From assembly GCA_963669295.1 (NCBI GenBank), contig OY769938.1, forward strand, positions 806,001 through 870,000: a DNA stretch of 64,000 nucleotides, in the 5' to 3' direction. The notes beneath the pieces are model-generated. The model worked only from the letters and a program-made list of their open reading frames with translations, made no database searches and was not told where the DNA came from. The number at the start of each line of letters is the position of its first letter. Within the stretch, counting starts at the first letter, position 1. Made by a program: the position numbers and the translations under genes. The stretch is from G963669295 sp963669295 (GTDB lineage Bacteria; Bacteroidota; Bacteroidia; Flavobacteriales_D; CALLUQ01). This document shows positions 1 to 8,468 of this stretch, piece after piece.

Positions 1-2
1 TT

Positions 3-905
3 TATACCACAAAGGCTTCTATTGTAATTGTTAGCAAGAGCTTTGAGCCTGAGCAAGCCTTAGCAGGCGGATGTACCCTTGTACGTGTTCCTGATGCTTA
101 CGCTGCTTTTGCAAAGCTATTGGAAGTGTATAACGAAATGAAGACCAACAAAGAGGGCATTGAAACCCCCAGCTACATTTCGGAAAGCGCTACCATTGGC
201 GAAAAACCCTACATCGGTGCTTTTGCCTACATCGGCAACAACGTTACCCTAGGCGATAATGTGAAAATTTATCCCAACTGTTATGTAGGCGATAATGTAA
301 CCATTGGCGACAATACCGTGCTTTATGCAGGTGTAAATGTTTATGAAGGATGTGTAGTAGGCAACCATTGCACATTTCATTCAGGAGCCATCATTGGTGG
401 CGACGGGTTTGGATTTGCCCCCAACAGTGAAAACAACTACCAAAAAGTGCCACAAACGGGCAACGTTATTGTGGAAGACCATGTAGAAATTGGTGCCAAT
501 ACCACCATCGATCGTGCTACACTGGGCTCTACCATCATTCGCAAAGGAGTGAAAATCGACAACCTGATTCAGGTAGCCCATAATGTAGACATTGGAGAGA
601 ATACGGTGATTGCTGCCCAAACGGGCATTGCGGGTTCTACCAGCATTGGCAAGAATTGTATGATTGGAGGACAGGTAGGCATTATTGGGCACTTAAAAAT
701 AGAAGAAGAAGTAAAGATTGCTGCGCAGTCGGGCATTGGAGCCGACATTGCTAAAGGAGAAATTATGCAGGGATCGCCTGCTTTCTCTATTGGCGACTAT
801 AAACGCTCATACGTTATGTTTAGAGCGCTACCTAACCTTAAGTCAAAAATAGACACCCTCGAAAAAGAACTGCAAGCGTTAAAACAACAACTTAACGATG
901 AGTGA
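3..905 (+). CDS. lpxD: UDP-3-O-acylglucosamine N-acyltransferase LpxD, 5' end cut by window edge
   Basis: LpxD adds the N-linked 3-hydroxyacyl chain to UDP-3-O-acyl-glucosamine in lipid A synthesis, in the cytoplasm. The frame is open from base 3, so the start lies outside the window; the TTG at 120 is internal. The first visible residues (TTKASIVIVSKSF, then TLVRVPDAYAAFAKLL) are the end of the uridine-binding N-terminal domain. The rest is a left-handed beta-helix of hexapeptide repeats (IGEKPYIGAFAYIGNN and many similar). The segment IQVAHNVDIGEN carries the expected catalytic histidine. A short C-terminal helix (LKSKIDTLEKELQALKQQL) closes the protein, as in LpxD trimers. The stop overlaps the lpxC-fabZ start by 8 bases, so translation is probably coupled. 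A second LpxD-like gene lies at 3784. Confidence 0.93.
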   Translation, partial: YTTKASIVIVSKSFEPEQALAGGCTLVRVPDAYAAFAKLLEVYNEMKTNKEGIETPSYISESATIGEKPYIGAFAYIGNNVTLGDNVKIYPNCYVGDNVTIGDNTVLYAGVNVYEGCVVGNHCTFHSGAIIGGDGFGFAPNSENNYQKVPQTGNVIVEDHVEIGANTTIDRATLGSTIIRKGVKIDNLIQVAHNVDIGENTVIAAQTGIAGSTSIGKNCMIGGQVGIIGHLKIEEEVKIAAQSGIGADIAKGEIMQGSPAFSIGDYKRSYVMFRALPNLKSKIDTLEKELQALKQQLNDE

Positions 906-2307
906 GAAGCAAAGGACAATAAAAGACCGCATTGAGCTAAGCGGTGTAGGATTGCATACCGGAGAAATGGTGACATTAACCATTCTTCCAGCTAAAGAAA
1001 ATCACGGCTACAAATTTCAACGTGTAGACCTCGAAGGCCAACCCATTATTGATGCTGATGCCGATCGGGTAGTTGCTACAGAACGGGGCACTACCTTAGA
1101 ACAAAATGGCGCCCAGGTATATACTACCGAACATGTGTTGGCGGCCTTGTATGGCTTGCAGGTAGACAATGCGTTGCTGCAAATGGATGGTCCTGAAGTA
1201 CCCATTATGGATGGCAGCTCAATGCCGTTTGTAGAAGCCATTGAAGGAGTAGGCTATGAAGAACAGGAAGTTGAGCGCGATTACTTTGTATTCAAGGAAA
1301 CCCTACCATGGGAAGACCACGATAAAAAAATTGAAATGTTGGCTGTACCTTCAGACGATTTTCGTTTAACGGTAATGGTCGACTACAACTCACCAGTATT
1401 GGGTACGCAACATGCTACCATGTACAACATTTCAGAATTTAAAACTGAAATTGCCAAGTGCCGCACCTTTGTGTTTTTGCGTGAGTTGGAGCATTTGGCA
1501 AAAAACAACTTGATTAAAGGGGGCGATTTAGACAATGCCATCGTATTGGTAGAGCGCGACAATGTTTCGGAAGAAGAATTGAGCAAGCTGGCCAAATTGT
1601 TGGGCCGTGAAGACAACCTTGAAGTAAAGGTAAAAGGCATTGGCGTATTGAACAACAGCAACCTCAAATACCAGAATGAGCCTGCACGCCACAAACTATT
1701 AGACATTGTAGGCGACCTTGCATTGGTGGGTAAGCCCATTAAAGGCCATATCCTGGCAGCACGTCCTGGTCACTCAGGCAACGTGTCGTTTGCTAAAATT
1801 ATTAAAGACCTTATTCGTAAAGAAAAGAAGTCACCTAAGAAATTTGACCTGACCAAAACACCAGTATTTGATGTCAACCAAATTTCGAGCATGTTGCCCC
1901 ACCGTTATCCTTTTTTGTTGGTAGACAAAGTTTTGGAAATGGATGAAAAGGGAATTGTGGGAGTGAAAAACGTCACGTTGAACGAACCTTTTTTCACAGG
2001 ACACTTTCCTGGAAATCCGGTTATGCCTGGCGTATTGCAAATAGAGGCCATGGCACAAGTAGGAGGCATCTTTGCACTAAGTACAGTGCCTGATCCCGAA
2101 AACTACATGACCTATTTCATGAAAATTGATAAGGTGAAATTCAAACGCAAAGTAATCCCTGGCGATACGTTAGTATTTGACCTGCATTTAATTACCCCAA
2201 TTCGAAGAGGTATTGTACACATGGGAGGAACTGCCTATGTTAATGGACATCCGACCTGTGAAGCAGAAATGATGGCACAAGTCGTTAAAGAAAAGAACAA
2301 TGAGTAA
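898..2307 (+). CDS. lpxC-fabZ: Bifunctional LpxC deacetylase / FabZ dehydratase fusion
   Basis: This 469-residue protein joins two enzymes. Residues 1 to about 310 are UDP-3-O-acyl-GlcNAc deacetylase LpxC, the committed step of lipid A synthesis: the zinc ligands appear as H79 (TTEHVLAALYG), H265 and D269 (RHKLLDIVGD), and the catalytic histidine as H292 (RPGHSGN). After a Lys-rich linker, residues about 325-469 are 3-hydroxyacyl-ACP dehydratase FabZ, with LPHRYPFLLVDKV and the active site H369 (TGHFPGNPVMPG) and E383 (QIEAMAQ). This fusion is known from Bacteroidota. It overlaps lpxD and lpxA by 8 bases on each side. Joining the two activities ties lipid A entry to fatty acid elongation, since both use 3-hydroxyacyl-ACP. 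Confidence 0.97.
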   Translation: MSEKQRTIKDRIELSGVGLHTGEMVTLTILPAKENHGYKFQRVDLEGQPIIDADADRVVATERGTTLEQNGAQVYTTEHVLAALYGLQVDNALLQMDGPEVPIMDGSSMPFVEAIEGVGYEEQEVERDYFVFKETLPWEDHDKKIEMLAVPSDDFRLTVMVDYNSPVLGTQHATMYNISEFKTEIAKCRTFVFLRELEHLAKNNLIKGGDLDNAIVLVERDNVSEEELSKLAKLLGREDNLEVKVKGIGVLNNSNLKYQNEPARHKLLDIVGDLALVGKPIKGHILAARPGHSGNVSFAKIIKDLIRKEKKSPKKFDLTKTPVFDVNQISSMLPHRYPFLLVDKVLEMDEKGIVGVKNVTLNEPFFTGHFPGNPVMPGVLQIEAMAQVGGIFALSTVPDPENYMTYFMKIDKVKFKRKVIPGDTLVFDLHLITPIRRGIVHMGGTAYVNGHPTCEAEMMAQVVKEKNNE

Positions 2308-3073
2308 ACTATCCAACGTACATCCCGATGCCAAAATTGGCAAGGATGTTACCATCGAGCCTTTTGCCACCGTTTATGGCGATGTGGAAATTGGCGATGG
2401 CACATGGATTGGTCCTAACGCTGTGATCATGGACGGAGCAAGAATTGGGAAAAACTGTAAAATTTTTCCTGGCGCTGTGATCTCTGCCATTCCACAAGAC
2501 CTAAAATTTGCTGGAGAGTACACCACCACTGAAATAGGCGACAATGTAACCATCCGCGAATGTGTTACCGTAAACCGGGGCACAAAAGATCGCAATAAAA
2601 CCGTGGTAGGTAACAACTGCTTGCTGATGGCTTATGTGCATGTAGCCCACGATTGCTTGATAGGCGACAACTGCATCATTGCCAACTCGGTAAACATTGC
2701 CGGCCATGTGGTAATTGAAGATTGGGTGATTTTGGAAGGCCTGGTAGCCATTCAACAGTTTGTACGCATTGGCGCACATGCCTTTGTGGCCGGAGGATCG
2801 CTGGTACGTAAAAATGTACCTCCATACATTAAGGCCGCACGCGAACCACTTTCGTATGCCGGTGTAAACTCTATAGGACTACGCAGAAGAGGGTTTGACG
2901 ACAAGAGCATTCTTAACATCGAAGACATTTACCGCACCATTTATGTGCAAAACAGCAACATTTCCATGGCACTACAGGTAGTAGAATTGGAAATGCCTGC
3001 ATCAAAAGAGAAAAAACACATCATTAACTTCATCCGCGAATCTACCAAAGGGATTATGCGCGGAGCCTCCTAA
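2300..3073 (+). CDS. lpxA: UDP-N-acetylglucosamine acyltransferase LpxA
   Basis: LpxA makes the first step of lipid A synthesis, the 3-O-acylation of UDP-GlcNAc from 3-hydroxyacyl-ACP. The 257-residue length is typical. Residues 1 to about 190 form a hexapeptide-repeat beta-helix, and HVAHDCLIGDN holds the catalytic histidine (about H117, equal to E. coli H125). A helical C-terminal region follows (RRRGFDDKSILNIEDIYR). The ATG overlaps the stop of lpxC-fabZ by 8 bases, the same arrangement as at the lpxD/lpxC junction. It is the last lipid A gene of the operon and is followed 9 bases later by efp. Confidence 0.97.
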   Translation: MSKLSNVHPDAKIGKDVTIEPFATVYGDVEIGDGTWIGPNAVIMDGARIGKNCKIFPGAVISAIPQDLKFAGEYTTTEIGDNVTIRECVTVNRGTKDRNKTVVGNNCLLMAYVHVAHDCLIGDNCIIANSVNIAGHVVIEDWVILEGLVAIQQFVRIGAHAFVAGGSLVRKNVPPYIKAAREPLSYAGVNSIGLRRRGFDDKSILNIEDIYRTIYVQNSNISMALQVVELEMPASKEKKHIINFIRESTKGIMRGAS

Positions 3074-3082
3074 CAATAAACT

Positions 3083-3646
3083 ATGGCAACTACAGCAGAC
3101 ATTAGAAACGGATTGTGCATTAAGTACAACAACGACCTGTATACCATTGTTGAATTTCAACACGTGAAACCGGGTAAGGGCCCTGCCTTTGTGCGCACCA
3201 AACTCAAAAATGTAACCTCTGGTAAGGTCATTGACAATACCTTCTCGGCAGGCCATAAAATTGAGCCCGTACGTGTAGAGAGAAGAAAATATCAATTCCT
3301 GTACAAAGATGATACAGGATATCACTTTATGAACCAAAGTGATTACGAGCAAATATTTGTAAATGAAAACATCATTGATGCGCCCCAATTCTTGAAAGAA
3401 GGTGAAGTGGTAGAAATCCTTTTCCATGCCGAAGAAGAGCTGCCATTGACCTGCGAATTGCCTGCTTCAGTGATTATGGAAATTACCTATACCGAGCCTG
3501 GTATTAAAGGCGATACCGCCACCAACACATTAAAGCCCGCCACCGTTGAAACCGGTGCGGAAGTGAAGGTGCCATTGTTCATCAATACCGGCGATAAGAT
3601 AAAGATCGATACCCGCTCCGGTAGTTACAGTGAACGGGTAAAATGA
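3083..3646 (+). CDS. efp: Translation elongation factor P
   Basis: EF-P relieves ribosome stalling at polyproline stretches. The 187-residue length and three beta-barrel domains fit the family. The loop at the tip of domain I reads KPGKGPAF, with lysine at residue 32, the position modified in lysine-type EF-P; an arginine-type (rhamnosylated) factor is therefore unlikely. Domain III ends with the conserved INTGDKIKIDTRSGSYSERVK. No modification enzyme lies in the window. The gene is probably the last of the lpx transcript, since a strong terminator hairpin begins about 20 bases after its stop. Confidence 0.96.
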   Translation: MATTADIRNGLCIKYNNDLYTIVEFQHVKPGKGPAFVRTKLKNVTSGKVIDNTFSAGHKIEPVRVERRKYQFLYKDDTGYHFMNQSDYEQIFVNENIIDAPQFLKEGEVVEILFHAEEELPLTCELPASVIMEITYTEPGIKGDTATNTLKPATVETGAEVKVPLFINTGDKIKIDTRSGSYSERVK

Positions 3647-3667
3647 TTTGTGAATAAATCATTGAAC

Positions 3668-3693
3668 AAAAGGGGCGTTTGCCCCTTTTTTTT
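3668..3693 (+). terminator. Rho-independent terminator after efp
   Basis: A 9-bp stem (AAAAGGGGC and GCCCCTTTT) with a GTTT loop runs straight into a T-tract. It separates the lpx-efp transcript from the second LpxD-like gene. Confidence 0.9.
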
Positions 3694-3719
3694 GGCTTGA
3701 ATTTTGCAACCTATTTTCG
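3691..3719 (+). promoter_or_regulatory. Possible promoter of the second lpxD-like gene
   Basis: TTTG at 3691-3694 is followed after 17 bases by TATTTTCG at 3712-3719, close to the Bacteroidota pattern TTTG-N19-TAnnTTTG. A second candidate -7 box, TACCTTTA, is at 3749-3756. The upstream terminator implies that a new promoter is needed here. Confidence 0.4.
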
Positions 3720-3783
3720 CAACAACTTCCTTTTCTCAACAAAGTTGTTACCTTTATGAATGTGATCCTTTTTTGGTAGAAAG

Positions 3784-4719
3784 ATGAAGCTTACCCCCCC
3801 TAAAACACTTGAAGAAATTGCCGCAATCATCCATTGTAAATTTGCTGGCGACCCCCAGCATGTAGTTAGCGGCATCAATGAAATACATATGGTAGAACCA
3901 GGTGACCTGGTATTTGTAGATCACCCCAAATACTACGACAAGGCCCTGGGGTCGAAAGCCACTACCATCTTAATCAACAAAGAGGTAGAATGCCCGGAAG
4001 GGAAAGCCCTTATTTTTTCGGACGACCCTTTTACGGATTACAACAAACTTACCAAACACTTTAACCCTTTTACTGCTCAAGACAGTGCTATTAGCCCTAC
4101 CGCAACGATAGGAGAAGGCAGCATTATACAGCCCAATGTTACTTTGGGCAACCATGTTACTGTTGGCAAAAACTGCATTATACATCCGGGGGTAGTGGTA
4201 TACAACGACTGTGTAATAGGCGACAATGTCATCATTCATGCCAACGCAGTTATTGGTGCCGATGCCTTTTACTTCCAGAAAAGAGAAGGCCTTTATCACA
4301 AGATGCACACCTGTGGGCGTGTGGTTATTGAAGATCACGCAGAAATTGGTGCCATGTGTACCATCGATAAAGGCGTATCGGGCGACACGGTGGTAGGAGC
4401 TGGAAGTAAGCTCGACGACCATGTGCATGTTGGCCACGACACCGTAATTGGCAAAAACTGTTTGTTTGCCGGGCAGGTAGGCATTGCCGGTTGTGTAGTG
4501 GTAGAAGACAATGTTACCCTTTGGGGACAGGTAGGAGTAGTAAGCGACCTTACCATTGGCGAAGGAGCTGTGGTACTCGGACAATCGGGCGTAGGGCGTA
4601 CGCTAGAAGGTGGTAAAACCTACCTGGGCAGCCCATGCGAAGAAGCGCGCGCCAAATGGAAAGAATTAAAAATGATCAAAAAGATTCCTGAAATACTGGA
4701 AATACTGGAGCAATCATAA
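3784..4719 (+). CDS. Second LpxD-like UDP-3-O-acylglucosamine N-acyltransferase
   Basis: This 311-residue protein has the full LpxD layout: an N-terminal nucleotide-binding domain (residues 1-100, including VSGINEIHMVEPGDLVFVD and TTILIN) and then a long hexapeptide-repeat beta-helix. The histidine expected for catalysis is present at about H218 (HVHVGHDTVIGKN). It is distinct from the lpxD at the window start, with different N-terminal and C-terminal sequence and no C-terminal coiled helix pair. Its acyl-chain or sugar preference cannot be read from the sequence. It may act in lipid A synthesis with another acyl group or under other conditions. Its stop overlaps the start of the phosphatase gene by one base (TAATG), so the two are probably cotranscribed. 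Confidence 0.85.
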   Translation: MKLTPPKTLEEIAAIIHCKFAGDPQHVVSGINEIHMVEPGDLVFVDHPKYYDKALGSKATTILINKEVECPEGKALIFSDDPFTDYNKLTKHFNPFTAQDSAISPTATIGEGSIIQPNVTLGNHVTVGKNCIIHPGVVVYNDCVIGDNVIIHANAVIGADAFYFQKREGLYHKMHTCGRVVIEDHAEIGAMCTIDKGVSGDTVVGAGSKLDDHVHVGHDTVIGKNCLFAGQVGIAGCVVVEDNVTLWGQVGVVSDLTIGEGAVVLGQSGVGRTLEGGKTYLGSPCEEARAKWKELKMIKKIPEILEILEQS

Positions 4720-5951
4720 TGCCGGAAACTAAACTCAATAAACTGGTTAGTAAGCTAAAGTTAAAAGACTTTAAGCTGAGTTCATTGCTGGAAGTTACCG
4801 AAGGCATTAACAACAATTTTCCGGTAGACCGCCTGCTAGAAATTTATGAATACATTTTGCGCGAGCAACTGGGCATTAGCAAGCTCATTTTGTTTAGTAA
4901 AGGCCATGAATGGAACCGCATATTAAAGTATGGCATCAAAGGAAGTGTGAAGCACATTGATGTACAAAAAGACTTGCTTCACATCAAAGAAATTACAGTC
5001 ATTGAGTCGTCTTCCAAAGAATACCTGGGTTCATTCGACGTGGTGATTCCTGTATTTCACAAAGAACAACCGTTGGCCTACTTGCTTATTGGCGACCTGG
5101 ATGAAGATCAAATTAAGATCAGTCCTACCATTAAGCACATGCCTTTTATTCAAACGCTTACCAACATCATTGTAGTAGCCATTGAAAACAAGCGGTTGGC
5201 CAAAGAAAGCATCCGACAGGAGCGGGTGAAGAAAGAGTTGGAAGTGGCGGCGGAAATGCAATCCTTGCTTTTTCCGAGCAACCTCCCCTCCAACGAGCAG
5301 GTAGACATTGCAGCCAAATACCTTCCACAACACCTGGTGGGAGGCGATTATTACGATTACTTCCGGTTGAACAGCGAAGAGTTTGTGTTTTGCATGGCCG
5401 ATGTATCGGGAAAAGGAGTATCGGCAGCATTGTTGATGTCGAACTTTCAGGCCAACTTACGGGCCATCATCAATTACACAGAATACTCGCTAATAGAGCT
5501 GGTTACCGAGCTCAACGAACGCGTAATGAAAAGTGCTGAGGGAGAAAAATTCATCACCTTCTTTGTGGCCAAATACAACTTCCGAACCAAGAAGTTGAAG
5601 TACATCAATGCCGGACACAACCACCCATTCATTACCGATGGCAACTCTGCCAAATTGCTGGATGTAGGATGCACCGGATTGGGAATGTTTGACAAGCTGC
5701 CCACCATTGAAGAAGAGGAAATTGACATTGTTCCCAACACGGTAATTGTATGCTATACAGACGGGCTGGTAGAACTAGAAAACGAGGCAGGCGAAGCTTT
5801 CGAGGTACAGAACCTCATTGACCTGGTGCACGACAATTACCACCTCAACATGGTTGATTTAAACGAACACATCTTTAATCAACTGGAAGCCTATAAAACC
5901 AGCCTTCCCTACGTAGACGACACTGCATTATTTAGCTGTCGTATCTTTTAA
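4719..5951 (+). CDS. SpoIIE/RsbU-type PP2C protein phosphatase with N-terminal sensor region
   Basis: The C-terminal half (about residue 180 on) is a PP2C-like SpoIIE domain. It has AAEMQSLLFPSNLP, the metal-binding GGDYYDYF and MADVSGKGVSAALLMSN, then NAGHNHPF and CYTDGLVELEN, and ends with DDTALF. Such phosphatases dephosphorylate STAS-domain anti-anti-sigma factors or act in related partner-switching systems. Residues about 20-160 look like a GAF-like sensor domain with no clear ligand motif, followed by a helical linker (ENKRLAKESIRQERVKKEL). A STAS-like protein is encoded at 36792, but no anti-sigma kinase is seen, so the partner is unknown. The last 24 bases overlap the convergent O-antigen ligase gene. 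Confidence 0.88.
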   Translation: MPETKLNKLVSKLKLKDFKLSSLLEVTEGINNNFPVDRLLEIYEYILREQLGISKLILFSKGHEWNRILKYGIKGSVKHIDVQKDLLHIKEITVIESSSKEYLGSFDVVIPVFHKEQPLAYLLIGDLDEDQIKISPTIKHMPFIQTLTNIIVVAIENKRLAKESIRQERVKKELEVAAEMQSLLFPSNLPSNEQVDIAAKYLPQHLVGGDYYDYFRLNSEEFVFCMADVSGKGVSAALLMSNFQANLRAIINYTEYSLIELVTELNERVMKSAEGEKFITFFVAKYNFRTKKLKYINAGHNHPFITDGNSAKLLDVGCTGLGMFDKLPTIEEEEIDIVPNTVIVCYTDGLVELENEAGEAFEVQNLIDLVHDNYHLNMVDLNEHIFNQLEAYKTSLPYVDDTALFSCRIF

Positions 5952-7394
5952 CCGATGTTTACTGTGATATAAATCAATCGACACAATGATGGCGATGAAG
6001 CCCCAGAAAGGAATGGAGGCCTTGTCGGTATCGAGGTAATTGTTGAGCAATCCATGGGCAAAGTAGGTAATCAGCCCAAGCAATAGGGTCATCACCAACA
6101 TCTTCAGTTCCCAATCGTCCAGCCGGGAATACAATCGTATGGAGGTATAAATAACGGCTATTACAATGGCTAAAAACGAGAGCATCCCAAACAACCCCGA
6201 CTCGGAAAGAGGCCCCAGGTATTCGCTATGAGCATTTCCCCTGTTCCCAAAATTAGTACTCACCCAGGTGCGTTCGGCCGAATGCTGAAACGGAGCGTAC
6301 TGGAACGTATAGGTTCCCGGCCCCCAACCATAGATAGGACGCGCTGAAAACATACGTAACGCACTGGCCCAACGGTTGATGCGCTCCAGGTTGGAGTTGT
6401 CTGAGCTAATGTTGGAAATCGATTGGATGTGTTCCGCTAAATCGTCAGACGATTCAATCTGGTTCCTTTCCAGCTCCAGGATAATTTGATCCTTTGCCGA
6501 ATAAAGCATAAAACTCAAAAAGCCAAGGGTAAAAATGATGGTTCTAAACTTAATGCGAAATTTAATGATAAGGAATATCATTAAAGCGCCCGCCAAACTC
6601 AACCAAGCTGCACGGGTATATGAAAACACAGTACCCGCCAGGAAGATAAAAAGCACCGATGCCAGGATGATGCGTGCCGAAATTTTTTCTCGCTTGTTCA
6701 ACACCAATCCTATCAGTACCGGAATAAACATGGCCAACACCGCTCCGTAAGAAGTGTGATCTTTAAAGAAAGGCGACATCACCCAGTGTGCAGGATCCTC
6801 GCGAAAGCCATTCATGGCATGACGCACCAGGGTATATATAATAACCCCTACCATTGGAATGATGTAAAACCAAATGAATCGCTTGATGTTTCTAAAATTC
6901 CTGAACAACAGGATGCCCATAAAGTAAATCGGAATCACAAACCACAATCGCGCTACAAAAAACTTGATGGACACAATGGGCATTTCACTGCGGATGGTAG
7001 CCAATAAGATCCACACCAGATTGATGATAACGGTAAGGGTAATGGGATGCCAAATAATTTCTTTACCAATGCTTCCCTGGTGAAATTCCCGAATGATGAA
7101 GATGAGCAACAACCCAAACAGCAAAGGCTCTGTAGGCAGGTAAAACCCCACCCCACCAATGTCGGCTACCTTTTCGAGATTGAGCGACAGTGGCGTTGCA
7201 GCCACAATAAACATCATCAACTTATCAGAAGCAAAAAGCGCCGAATAAATCAGCAGCAACACCACCGGTAACAAGGCGATGTAGTAAAATTCGAAGTATA
7301 TAAGGGTAGAGCAGATTGTGATGAAAGACAATCCGAAAATATACAACCACTTTGAATACTTCTCTTCTGTCAAAGCAGGAATGTTACTTGGCAA
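5928..7394 (-). CDS. O-antigen ligase/polymerase family membrane protein
   Basis: This 488-residue protein has about 12 hydrophobic segments and a large extracytoplasmic loop (about residues 310-410). The loop contains ERINRWASALRMF, RPIYGWGPGTY and NAHSEYLGPLSESGLFG, typical of the Wzy_C/WaaL fold. These enzymes polymerise O-units or ligate O-polysaccharide to lipid A-core at the periplasmic face. Whether this one is Wzy or WaaL cannot be told by eye. The start overlaps the end of the Wzz-like gene by 11 bases, so the flippase, chain-length and ligase genes form one minus-strand operon. Confidence 0.85.
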   Translation of the reverse strand: MPSNIPALTEEKYSKWLYIFGLSFITICSTLIYFEFYYIALLPVVLLLIYSALFASDKLMMFIVAATPLSLNLEKVADIGGVGFYLPTEPLLFGLLLIFIIREFHQGSIGKEIIWHPITLTVIINLVWILLATIRSEMPIVSIKFFVARLWFVIPIYFMGILLFRNFRNIKRFIWFYIIPMVGVIIYTLVRHAMNGFREDPAHWVMSPFFKDHTSYGAVLAMFIPVLIGLVLNKREKISARIILASVLFIFLAGTVFSYTRAAWLSLAGALMIFLIIKFRIKFRTIIFTLGFLSFMLYSAKDQIILELERNQIESSDDLAEHIQSISNISSDNSNLERINRWASALRMFSARPIYGWGPGTYTFQYAPFQHSAERTWVSTNFGNRGNAHSEYLGPLSESGLFGMLSFLAIVIAVIYTSIRLYSRLDDWELKMLVMTLLLGLITYFAHGLLNNYLDTDKASIPFWGFIAIIVSIDLYHSKHRLKDTTAK

Positions 7395-8415
7395 ACTTCT
7401 GGCCTTCCCTTAGTTCTTTTACCTTATCTAAGAAAATAACAAGGAAGATAGAAAATACAAATGCCGACATGGTAGACATCACTACAATTAACCAACGCAC
7501 AGGATAAGTTTTCTTATCCGCAGGAAATGCGTGGTCTACAATAAACTTGTGGGATAGGTTGGCATCCACATCAGCTTTAATTTCTTCGTACTTGGCCGCA
7601 ATCTTAGTAAACTGGTCTACCAAATCCACCAAACGTTCTTCCATCGCTACATAGGCACTACCGTGCACTGCCAATAAATCCAGTCGTTCTTGCAACGCTT
7701 TTACCGCTTTCGGCTTGTCTTGCACAATGGCTGCTGCCAATTGCTCGGTAATACGTTCTACCTGAGAATCGTAATCGTGTACTCCCAGCTTACGAATTAC
7801 TGTCAACGAGTCTTGAGCTTCTTTAATTTCCGCCAACAAGCCGTTGTATTCGTCTTCTACAATGGCCAAACCCAGCATAGCACGTTCGCGCTGCATGCGG
7901 TTACGCACGGTATCCACCAGTTGCGCAATATCGTTGGCAATGTATGCTGCTGTATCAGGATCGGTATCCAATACATTCACTTCAATAGAACCATACTTGG
8001 TACGCTTAGCGGTAATGTTGCTTTCGTACTCTTGTTGCATGTAGGTGTTTTTGTACGGGCTTGCAGTATCTACATCGTAGTGCTTAAACAAGTTGTACTT
8101 CTCTACCATGCGGTTACGAATCTCATCCGACATTAAAATTTGAAGCAATTGCTCCGCATCATCCTGCTCACCAAACTGCACAATGTTTTGTCGGCCCCCA
8201 CCATAATCGATGGTCAATAACTGTTTCGATGCCGAACTACCACGAGCAGGGTACATCACCACGGTAGACTTGAATTTCTCTTCGATCATCAACGAAGAAA
8301 CGATGGATGCAACTGCTGCAATTGCACAAATAATGATAATAGGTTTTTTCCTTTTCCAGAGGTAGGCCATAAGATTCACTGAATCGAAATCGGCCCTATT
8401 TTCGGTGTTGTTCAT
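7384..8415 (-). CDS. Wzz/GNVR-type polysaccharide chain-length determinant
   Basis: This is a polysaccharide co-polymerase of 343 residues. Transmembrane segments lie near residue 25-45 (PIIIICAIAAVASIVSSLM) and at 310-330 (VRWLIVVMSTMSAFVFSIF), with a long periplasmic helical region between them. No tyrosine kinase domain follows. I chose the ATG at 8415 (MNNTENRADFD). The reading frame stays open to 8577, but that would run over the end of the flippase gene and past a -7 box at 8441-8448. It probably controls chain length of the polysaccharide handled by the overlapping ligase/polymerase. Confidence 0.87.
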   Translation of the reverse strand: MNNTENRADFDSVNLMAYLWKRKKPIIIICAIAAVASIVSSLMIEEKFKSTVVMYPARGSSASKQLLTIDYGGGRQNIVQFGEQDDAEQLLQILMSDEIRNRMVEKYNLFKHYDVDTASPYKNTYMQQEYESNITAKRTKYGSIEVNVLDTDPDTAAYIANDIAQLVDTVRNRMQRERAMLGLAIVEDEYNGLLAEIKEAQDSLTVIRKLGVHDYDSQVERITEQLAAAIVQDKPKAVKALQERLDLLAVHGSAYVAMEERLVDLVDQFTKIAAKYEEIKADVDANLSHKFIVDHAFPADKKTYPVRWLIVVMSTMSAFVFSIFLVIFLDKVKELREGQKFAK

Positions 8416-8440
8416 TGACGCCCTTTTATTTATCAGTCCG

Positions 8441-8448
8441 CAAAGGTA
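8441..8448 (-). promoter_or_regulatory. Internal promoter -7 box before the Wzz-like gene
   Basis: The minus strand reads TACCTTTG, an exact TAnnTTTG match, about 26 bases before the chosen ATG. No clear -33 TTG is seen, so the box may only add to read-through from the flippase gene. Confidence 0.4.
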
Positions 8449-8468
8449 ATCAAAATATAGATTTGTGC

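Noticed and set aside
3970..4584. A 204-codon minus-strand open frame opposite the second lpxD gene
   Set aside because: The plus strand encodes a clear LpxD-like protein with hexapeptide repeats; the antisense frame is a shadow of repeated codons.
4719..5951. The RsbU-type phosphatase and the STAS-like protein at 36792 as one partner-switching system
   Set aside because: They are 30 kb apart, no anti-sigma kinase is seen, and the STAS-like protein lacks the usual phosphorylated serine.
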